From positions 5,565,700 through 5,629,699 of the forward strand of contig NZ_HF570108.1 in NCBI RefSeq assembly GCF_000297395.2: a DNA stretch of 64,000 nucleotides. The letters are read 5' to 3'. The notes below the pieces were generated by a model. The model made no database searches, was not told where the DNA came from, and worked only from the letters and a program-made list of their open reading frames with translations. A program made the translations under genes and the position numbers. Positions within the stretch are counted from its first letter, which is position 1. Each line of letters begins with the position of its first letter. The DNA is from Micromonospora lupini str. Lupac 08. GTDB taxonomy: Bacteria > Actinomycetota > Actinomycetes > Mycobacteriales > Micromonosporaceae. Shown here piece after piece: positions 58,338 through 64,000 of the stretch.

Positions 58338-58948
58338 GCCCCGGCCAGGGCGGCGACGCGGGCGCTGAGCGACTCACCGTCCAGGAAACCCTGGTGGACG
58401 ATCTTGCCGTCCCGGTCGATGATGACGAAGATGCTCTGCTCGGTCACCGTGAAGCGCTTCCAGAGCGTGCCCTTGCGGTCGTCGATCTGCGGCATGTCGC
58501 CGAGGTCGAACTCGCTGACGAAGTTCTTCATGTCCCGCTGCTCGCCGAGCCCGGCGACGCCGACGATCGGCACGGTGTCCCGGTAGCGGGGCGCGATCTC
58601 GGCGACCGTCCACGCCTGGCTGGCGCAGGTGGCGCACCACGGCGCCCAGAACCAGAGCACCACCGGCCGGCCGGCCAGTCGCGTCGCGTCGAACGCGCTG
58701 CCGGTGAGAGTGGTCCCGGTGAAGCGCAGGGTGTCCGGGATCGGGGCCGGCGTGGCCGACGGCGAGCCGGTCGCGGAGGCCGCCGGGCCGCCGGGGAGCT
58801 GCCGGGCCGGCGCGGTCCCGGCGGCGGCGGCGTCGGGCGGCACCGTGCCGGTGCAGGACGCCGTGGCGAGCAGGGCGGCGACGAGCGCCCCCACGATGGC
58901 GGCACGGGGCGCGTACGCCGCCGTTGTCCGCCCGATCGGCTTGCGCAT
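58334..58948 (-). CDS. TlpA/ResA-like thioredoxin lipoprotein
   Basis: A 204-residue exported thiol reductase. ATG 58948 begins a lipoprotein signal (AAIVGALVAALLATASCTG, lipid on Cys32). A Pro/Ala/Ser tether follows, then a redoxin domain from about residue 72. The active site is FWAPWCATC with Cys105 and Cys108; GVAGLGEQRDMKNFVSEF is the later conserved region. It is most likely reduced by the CcdA-like protein, whose gene overlaps by four bases. Such proteins keep cytochrome-c apoproteins or other exported Cys proteins reduced, or, if its partner is the heme protein upstream, accept electrons from it. Confidence 0.92.
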   Translation of the reverse strand: MRKPIGRTTAAYAPRAAIVGALVAALLATASCTGTVPPDAAAAGTAPARQLPGGPAASATGSPSATPAPIPDTLRFTGTTLTGSAFDATRLAGRPVVLWFWAPWCATCASQAWTVAEIAPRYRDTVPIVGVAGLGEQRDMKNFVSEFDLGDMPQIDDRKGTLWKRFTVTEQSIFVIIDRDGKIVHQGFLDGESLSARVAALAGA

Positions 58949-58989
58949 CCGCAGCTCCGTTCGACAGGTGTGGTGGTCGGTGCCTTTCC

Positions 58990-60453
58990 CTACTCGGCCT
59001 TGGCGAGGCGCAGGGCGAGTTCCGGGCAGACCTTGACGGCCTTCAGGGCGCCCTCGCGCAGCCAGGTCGGCACGGGCGTGGCCGGGAACGCCGGGTAGCC
59101 GTTGCCGTCGAGCCGGATGAAGTCCGGCACCACGTGCGCGCAGAGGCCGTGCCCGTCGCAGCGGGACCAGTCCAGGGTGAGCTTCTGCGGGTTGGGGTCG
59201 GGCGCGCCGGGCAGCCCCATGACGCCCTTGACCCGCCTGCCGCAGCCGTCGCCGGTGCTGTGCAGCCGCAGGTCGTCGGCGAAGACCTCGATCGCGGAGA
59301 GGGCGAACCGGGCGGTGCCGTCCGGGTGGCTGCACGCGCCCCGGCCCTTGACCTCGCCGGCGGCGGCCCGCACCACGTCGGCCGGTTGGCTGCCGGCCAC
59401 GGCCAGGTCGACCGCGCGGGCCAGGTCCGGCAGGCCCATCTTGCACGGGCCGCACTGGCCGGCGGACTCCCCGGCCAGGTAGCGCACCACCTGGGCGGCC
59501 TCACCGAGCGGGCAGGTGTCGACGCCGATCGGGATGATGATGCCCGCGCCGAGGGTGCCGCCGACCGCGGCGAGACCCTTGCGGGAGACCTCGGCCTTCT
59601 CCGCCGCCTCCGGGGTGATCCACTTGCCGTGGTAGCCGCCCATCAGGATGCCCTGGACGTCCGGGACCTCGCACAGGTCGAGAACGTCGCGCAACGGCAT
59701 GCCGGCCGTGCACTCCACCACCGCCGGCCGGCCCGCCGCGCCGGTCACGGTGAGCAGCACGGTGCCCGGCTCGTCGTCGGTGCCGAGCGCCGCGTACTCG
59801 TACGGGCCGAGCCGCGCGCCGACGGCGAGCTGGGCGTACGTCTCCGCGTTGGACAGCAGGGTCGGCAGGCCGCTGACGCCGGAGTCGCTGGAGCGCTTCT
59901 TGGTGCCCGGAGGGATGTGCGGCAGACCGTTGATGCCGTTGACAAGCGCCCCGCCCTCGCCGGAGATGAACCGGTGCGGCACGGTGACGATTGTGGTCGG
60001 CACCGGCATCCGGCGCTCCGCGAGGGCCTCCATCAGGGAGTCCCGTCCGACACCGTCGTCGGCCACGCCGATCACGATCTCCTCGGCGTCCAGCGCGTAC
60101 GCGGTGAGCGCCGCGCCGTCGAGGATCAGGTGCGGGGCGCGGGTGAGCAGCACCTTGTCCTTCCAACTGGCCGGCTCGCCCTCGGAGGCGTTGACGACCA
60201 CCACCGCGGCGAGGTCCTGCCGCTCGCAGGACTCCAGCACCGCGCGCAGCTTGCGGGCGAACGGGAAGCCCGCCCCGCCCTTGCCCTTGAGCTGCATGCC
60301 CTCGACGAGTCGGAGCAACTGCGCCGGCTCCATCGGGCCGATCGGCCCGTGCACCTCCTCGTGCGCGAGCAGGTCGAGCCGGCCGTACTCGGCGAAGCCG
60401 GCGGTGAGCCGGGGCTCGCCCACACAGGCGACAGGTGGTACGACGGTCCGCAT
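58990..60453 (-). CDS. NuoF-like flavoprotein fused to a 3Fe-4S-type ferredoxin
   Basis: Likely moves electrons between NAD(P)H, FMN and iron-sulfur centres. The start is taken at ATG 60453 (or GTG 60456), overlapping the upstream stop as TGATG; 487 residues. Residues about 45-230 are the FMN/NADH region: KGKGGAGFPFARKL and NASEGEPASWKDKVLL match NuoF motifs, and FISGEGGALVNGINGLP replaces the YxCGEETAL loop. An SLBB-like part follows. The NuoF cluster motif is ESAGQCGPCKMG, where the first Cys of SCGxCxPC is Ala. The C-terminal ferredoxin (from about 405) has CDGHGLC and KVCPELAL, the C-x5-C...CP pattern of 3Fe-4S ferredoxins. No NuoE partner is adjacent. Confidence 0.85.
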   Translation of the reverse strand: MRTVVPPVACVGEPRLTAGFAEYGRLDLLAHEEVHGPIGPMEPAQLLRLVEGMQLKGKGGAGFPFARKLRAVLESCERQDLAAVVVVNASEGEPASWKDKVLLTRAPHLILDGAALTAYALDAEEIVIGVADDGVGRDSLMEALAERRMPVPTTIVTVPHRFISGEGGALVNGINGLPHIPPGTKKRSSDSGVSGLPTLLSNAETYAQLAVGARLGPYEYAALGTDDEPGTVLLTVTGAAGRPAVVECTAGMPLRDVLDLCEVPDVQGILMGGYHGKWITPEAAEKAEVSRKGLAAVGGTLGAGIIIPIGVDTCPLGEAAQVVRYLAGESAGQCGPCKMGLPDLARAVDLAVAGSQPADVVRAAAGEVKGRGACSHPDGTARFALSAIEVFADDLRLHSTGDGCGRRVKGVMGLPGAPDPNPQKLTLDWSRCDGHGLCAHVVPDFIRLDGNGYPAFPATPVPTWLREGALKAVKVCPELALRLAKAE

Positions 60454-62053
60454 CACTTCGCCTCACCCCGCAGCCCGGCCCAGTACGCCCCGTCCACGGC
60501 GTCCGCGCTGGCCTTGCGGCGCTTGGCGGACCGGCCCTCGCCGGCGGCCCGCCGGGCTCGCCGCGACGCCAGGTCGACGAGGGTCGGGGTGTCGTCGACG
60601 GGCGGCGGCACCTCCTCGGGGACGTACCGCGCCGGCGGGCGCCACGTAGTCCGGCTCCTCCGGCAGGTCGTCCTCGGGCACTGTGCCGGCCGCTGCCGCT
60701 GCGCGGCGCCGCCGAGATCGGACCGGCCGAGATGGGGCTCGCCGAGATCGGACCGGCCGAGATCGGCTCGGCGGAGACCGGGCCGGCGGAGATCGGCTCG
60801 GCGGCCTGCCAGCGGCGCGGGCTGTCCCACGGCTCCTCGGGCTCCTCGACGACCCGTCGGGGCGGCGCCGAGTACCGGGTGCCCTCGTCCTCGGAGCGGG
60901 ACCGGCGGCTGCTCCGCTCGGCGGCCGGCTCCTCGGCGCGACGCCGCCGGGTCGGGGCGGTCTCCTCGTCCCGGTCGCGGGTGCGCGACGCGCGCCGCCG
61001 GGTCACCGGCTCCAGCTCCTCCTCGACGCTGCGCCGGGTGCCCGTCTCCTCCACGCTGCGCCGGCTCGACCGGCGGGTGGTGGTCTCCGCCTCGTCGCGC
61101 CGTCGTCGGCTGGGCCGGGCCGGCTCGGCGAGCGAGCCGGGCTCGGGCACCACCGGAACGGTGAACCGCTCGGGGTCGCGCCGTCGCGCGCCGGCCGGCG
61201 CCGTCCAGGTGGCGGTGGTGGCCTCCGCCCAGGCCGGGCGCTTGTCCTCGCTGGTGTCGCGGCGGCGGCTCAGGCCGGCCAGCAGCGACCGGCCGCGGCC
61301 CTCCTCGGTGGCCCGCCCGGCCAGCACCGCGTTGCGCACGGCGGCCTGGTGCTGCTCCCGACTGCGCCGGCCGATGGTGACCGAGAGCCGGACCAGCAGC
61401 GCCAGCACGACGAACAGGATGCAGGCCAGGTAGCTGAGCACCACCCAGGACTTCGCGGCCCGACCGGCGTTGAGGCCGTGCAGCACCGCGAACGGCCACG
61501 CGAGGTACGCGGTGGAGTGCAGTGACCGCCACAGCCACTTCGGTCCGACACCGGCGAAGCGGGCCCGGATGATGCCGGTCCAGATCACGCTGACCATGAG
61601 CAGGGCCGCCACCGTGCCGAGGCCGACGTAGAGCCCCCGGCCGCCGATGAACGGCACCAGCGAGTCGGTCACGGCCGCCCGACCGGTGGCGATCTTGGTG
61701 AGGACGTGGAAGAGCAACCCCGCCACGCCCAGGACGCCTGTGGCGCGGTGCGCCGACTGCATCAGCACCCGGTGGGAGATGCTCAGCACCAGACGGTCGG
61801 TGGCGAGCAGGCCCAGCATCACGGTGAGACTCAACGACACCAGGGCGATCACCCCGGCGAAGAACTCGGTGAAGAAGAAGCCGTACGCGTACGCCGTCTG
61901 GCCGGCGCCGGTCAGCATGATCGCCGCCCAGAGCGCGGCGAGGACGGACGCGATCAGCAACGTCGTCGCCGAGCGCGACCGGGTCCGCACCCCCCGACTG
62001 CTGGTGCTGGTCCGGACCTCGGTGGCCTTCTCGTTCTGCTTTGCCCGGGCCAT
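60453..62053 (-). CDS. Ferric reductase-like heme-b membrane protein with long charged tail; two apparent frameshifts
   Basis: Probably carries electrons through the membrane with two b hemes. The start is taken at ATG 62053 (MARAKQNEKATEV); GTG 62086 is possible. About six helices span residues 25-240, with candidate heme His in SISHRVLMQSAHRATG, GLLFHVLTK and RSLHSTAYLAWPFAVLHGL. The tail is Arg/Glu-rich, then has PISAG-type repeats (coded 60710-60800). After these the frame must change near 60697-60715 to read VPEDDLPEEPDYVAP and again near 60630-60646 to read RYVPEEVPPPVDDTPTLVDL and finish at 60453. The final frame ends in the overlap with the NuoF-like gene, which supports this reading. 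Error or real indels cannot be told apart. Confidence 0.75.
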
Positions 62054-62228
62054 CTGCTCCTCGATCGTCTCGCGGCGGCGTACCACCGGCCGACCCCTGC
62101 TCCCCCATCCAGTACGGACCGGCGGGGCGAGCGGATCACCCGGGGACGGAAATTTCTGGGCCGGATCGAACCGACCGGCGCCGGGGCGCGTGCAACGGCC
62201 ACCGTGGACAGTGATCACCGTCCATGCA

Positions 62229-62256
62229 TTGACAGTCGTTGCAACACGCTTGTAAC
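62229..62256 (+). promoter_or_regulatory. Promoter with LacI/MalR-like operator ahead of the alpha-amylase gene
   Basis: TTGACA (62229-62234) and TGTAAC (62251-62256) with a 16-base spacer form a likely promoter. TTGCAACACGCTTGTAA (62239-62255) is an imperfect inverted repeat lying between and over the -10. TTGCAA recurs at 62279, 40 bases on. Direct and inverted CTTGCA/TTGCAA motifs mark the amylase operators of Streptomyces controlled by the LacI-type maltose regulator, so repression by a MalR homologue is likely. Confidence 0.55.
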
Positions 62257-62353
62257 CTTTCGGCAAATTTCAGCATGGGTTGCAAGATTCGAGCAGCCGA
62301 TACGCTCCCCCGCCGCACCGCCACCCCCACCCCCACTCCCGTCAGGAGTCCCG

Positions 62354-63799
62354 ATGCACCGACGTCGACGCGGCTCGGCGATCCTCGCCCTCGGCCTGGT
62401 CGCCAGCCTGCTCGTCCCCCTCACCGCGACGGCGCCCCCGGCCGCCGCCAGCCCGTCCGGCGCCAAGAAGGTCATCGTCCAGCTCTTCGAGTGGAACTGG
62501 CCCTCGGTGGCCAGCGAGTGCCAGAGCACGCTCGGCCCGAAGGGGTACGGCTACGTCCAGGTCTCGCCCCCGCAGGAGCACGTACGGGGCAACCAGTGGT
62601 GGCTGGCGTACCAGCCGGTCAGCTACCGGATCGAGTCCCGCAAGGGCACCCGGGCCCAGTTCCAGTCGATGGTGAACACCTGCCACGCCGCAGGCGTCAA
62701 GGTGCTCGTCGACGCCGTCATCAACCACATGTCCGGTCAGGACAACGGCGGCACCGGCTGGGCCGGCTCGTCGTACGCGCACTACGACTACCCGGGCATC
62801 TACCAGACCCAGGACTTCCACCACTGCGGGCGCAACGGCGGCGACGACATCGCCAACTACAACGACAGGTACGAGGTGCAGAACTGTGAACTGGTCAACC
62901 TGTCGGACCTGAGGACCGAGTCGGACTACGTCCGCACGAAGACCGCGTCGTACCTCAACGACCTGCTCTCCCTCGGCGTGGACGGCTTCCGGCTGGACGC
63001 CAGCAAGCACATGCCGGCCGCCGACATCGCCGCGATCCGGGGCAAGCTGTCCCGCTCGGCGTACCTCGTCCAGGAGGTCATCTACGGCGCCGGCGAGCCG
63101 GTCCAGCCGACCGAGTACACCGGCAACGGTGACGTGCACGAGTTCCGCTACGGCAAGGACCTGGCCCGGGTGTTCCGCTCGGAGAAGTTGGCGTACCTGC
63201 GCAACTTCGGCGAGGGCTGGGGTCACCTGCCCACCGGGTCGGCCGCGGTGTTCGTGGACAACCACGACACCCAGCGCGACAACAGCGGCGTGCTGACCTA
63301 CCGCGACCGGGGCATCTACGCCCTGGCGAACGCCTTCATGCTGGCCTGGCCGTACGGCTCGCCGACGGTCATGTCCAGCTACACCTTCAGCGACCGCGAC
63401 GCCGGCCCGCCCTCGGACGGCGCGAACAAGACGCTCAACACCACCTGCTACTCCGGCTGGGAGTGCGAGCACCGCTGGCCGGTGATCGCCAACATGGTCG
63501 GCTTCCGCAACGCCACCGAGGGCGCCGCCATGGCCAACTGGTACGACAACGGCAACAACCACGTCGCGTTCAGCCGCAGCGGCAAGGGCTTCGTCACGCT
63601 CAACGACGAGGACTCCGCAGTGAACGGTCGTTCGTACTACACCGGGCTGCCCGCCGGCCGGTACTGCGACGTCATCCACGGCACGTACGCGGGCGGCACG
63701 TGCAGCGGACCGGTGATCACCGTGGACGGTAACGGCTGGTTCGCCGCCAACGTGCCGGCTCACGACGCGGTGGCCATCCACGTCGGCGCGCGGGTCTGA
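62354..63799 (+). CDS. Secreted alpha-amylase, GH13 (animal/actinomycete type, subfamily 32-like)
   Basis: Cuts starch internally outside the cell. ATG 62354 has AGGAG 5 bases upstream and gives 481 residues. The signal peptide (SAILALGLVASLLVPLTATAPPAAAS) is clear. The mature enzyme starts VIVQLFEWNWPSVASEC, typical of this subfamily. Catalytic residues are Asp215 (GFRLDASKH), Glu241 (LVQEVIYG) and Asp305 (FVDNHDTQRD). VDAVINHMSG carries a calcium ligand. The C-terminal beta domain ends VAIHVGARV; no starch-binding domain is attached. Many Streptomyces homologues depend on chloride. A promoter with a MalR-like operator precedes it. Confidence 0.96.
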   Translation: MHRRRRGSAILALGLVASLLVPLTATAPPAAASPSGAKKVIVQLFEWNWPSVASECQSTLGPKGYGYVQVSPPQEHVRGNQWWLAYQPVSYRIESRKGTRAQFQSMVNTCHAAGVKVLVDAVINHMSGQDNGGTGWAGSSYAHYDYPGIYQTQDFHHCGRNGGDDIANYNDRYEVQNCELVNLSDLRTESDYVRTKTASYLNDLLSLGVDGFRLDASKHMPAADIAAIRGKLSRSAYLVQEVIYGAGEPVQPTEYTGNGDVHEFRYGKDLARVFRSEKLAYLRNFGEGWGHLPTGSAAVFVDNHDTQRDNSGVLTYRDRGIYALANAFMLAWPYGSPTVMSSYTFSDRDAGPPSDGANKTLNTTCYSGWECEHRWPVIANMVGFRNATEGAAMANWYDNGNNHVAFSRSGKGFVTLNDEDSAVNGRSYYTGLPAGRYCDVIHGTYAGGTCSGPVITVDGNGWFAANVPAHDAVAIHVGARV

Positions 63800-63803
63800 C
63801 CGA

Positions 63804-63847
63804 CCCCGGGGCCTCCGTCCGGCGGGTATCGCCGAACCGGGGGCCCC
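63804..63847 (+). terminator. Imperfect hairpin after the amylase gene
   Basis: CCGGGGCC at 63804-63811 pairs with GGCCCCGG at 63840-63847, enclosing a second smaller fold (CCGGCGGGTATCGCCG). It starts 5 bases after the stop codon. No U-tract. Confidence 0.5.
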
Positions 63848-63875
63848 GGACCGGCCACCGCCATAAAGTGGTTTG

Positions 63876-64000
63876 GTGCCGTTTGACCGAATGTCCCCGT
63901 ACCGCCGCCGCGCCGGCTGGCTCGCGGCCGGCATCGCCGTACCCGTGCTGCTGATCGCCGCGCTGCTCGTCGGCCAGGCTCTCACCCCACGCTCGACGGC
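63876..64000 (+). CDS. N-terminus of an exported or membrane protein (partial at window end)
   Basis: A frame open to the window edge starts at GTG 63876 (VPFDRMSPYRRRAGW) or ATG 63891 (MSPYRRRAGW). It continues with a basic patch and a hydrophobic helix (LAAGIAVPVLLIAALLVGQAL), a signal or anchor sequence. TAAAGT at 63864-63869 is a -10-like hexamer about 7 bases before the GTG, so the message may be leaderless. Only about 40 residues are visible; no family can be given. Confidence 0.55.
   Translation, partial: MPFDRMSPYRRRAGWLAAGIAVPVLLIAALLVGQALTPRST

Noticed and set aside
54871..58377. An 1168-codon minus-strand frame across the MerR-clamp and serS genes
   Set aside because: Its content is shadow sequence opposite two well-supported genes; no family motif was found in it.

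Overview
The window is high-GC actinobacterial chromosome. Codon use is strongly biased to G/C at third positions, and GTG and TTG starts and GTGA/ATGA start-stop overlaps are common. The gene content (FasR-fabD-fabH-acpP-fabF, DUF3145, DUF3052, homodimeric AceE, AhpE, a CebR-like operator, a secreted GH43/GH74/GH13 set) points to the Micromonosporaceae, most likely Micromonospora or a close relative. That placement is inference from content; no marker gene was compared.

Layout. 1-1.9 kb: secreted GH43 exo-galactanase with a CBM13. 2-4.85 kb: a small accessory pocket with three translationally coupled small ORFs divergent from a mini GntR regulator, a 169-bp palindromic MITE-like element, two divergent MSYD-type orphan proteins and a tRNA-Val(UAC). 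4.9-15 kb: AhpE peroxiredoxin, DUF3052, a fused alpha-beta 2-oxoacid dehydrogenase E1, MarR, EamA/LysR pair, YjbQ, AceE, SRPBCC. 15.2-19.3 kb: GH1 beta-glucosidase coupled to an MFS transporter, then gltX. 19.3-24.2 kb: an 83-bp palindrome, CopC-like protein, membrane proteins and a NarL-type two-component system. 24.2-29 kb: fasR and the type II fatty-acid synthase operon. 29-37.8 kb: GH3 lipoprotein, DUF3145, a repeat-rich intergenic region, beta-carbonic anhydrase, hydrolase, HelD-like helicase, cation efflux. 37.9-43.8 kb: a c-di-AMP (ydaO) riboswitch ahead of a secreted LAS-type peptidase candidate, PfkB-SurE pair, STAS protein, poly-Asp mini-lipoprotein. 44-49 kb: GH74-CBM2 xyloglucanase with a CebR-type box, BON protein, peroxiredoxin-DsbA pair. 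49-56 kb: a LuxR/MalT-type regulator frameshifted in its P-loop, dehydrogenases, and a MerR-DNA-clamp fusion. 56-62 kb: serS and a four-gene redox operon (heme-b membrane protein, NuoF-ferredoxin fusion, TlpA, CcdA). 62-64 kb: secreted alpha-amylase.

How the genes work together. Several units serve plant and storage polysaccharide use: GH43, GH1 with MFS, GH74 and GH13. The fab operon with FasR builds membrane lipid. The TlpA/CcdA/NuoF-ferredoxin/heme-b operon looks like a dedicated electron route from cytosolic NAD(P)H or ferredoxin across the membrane. It is the best candidate here for a poorly described system. The other unusual items are the MerR-clamp fusion, the coupled mini-operon with its GntR regulator, and the palindromic repeats.

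Caution: at least four apparent frameshifts in two genes (near 51.76-51.79 kb and 60.64-60.71 kb) lie in extremely GC-rich stretches. They may be sequence errors rather than biology.
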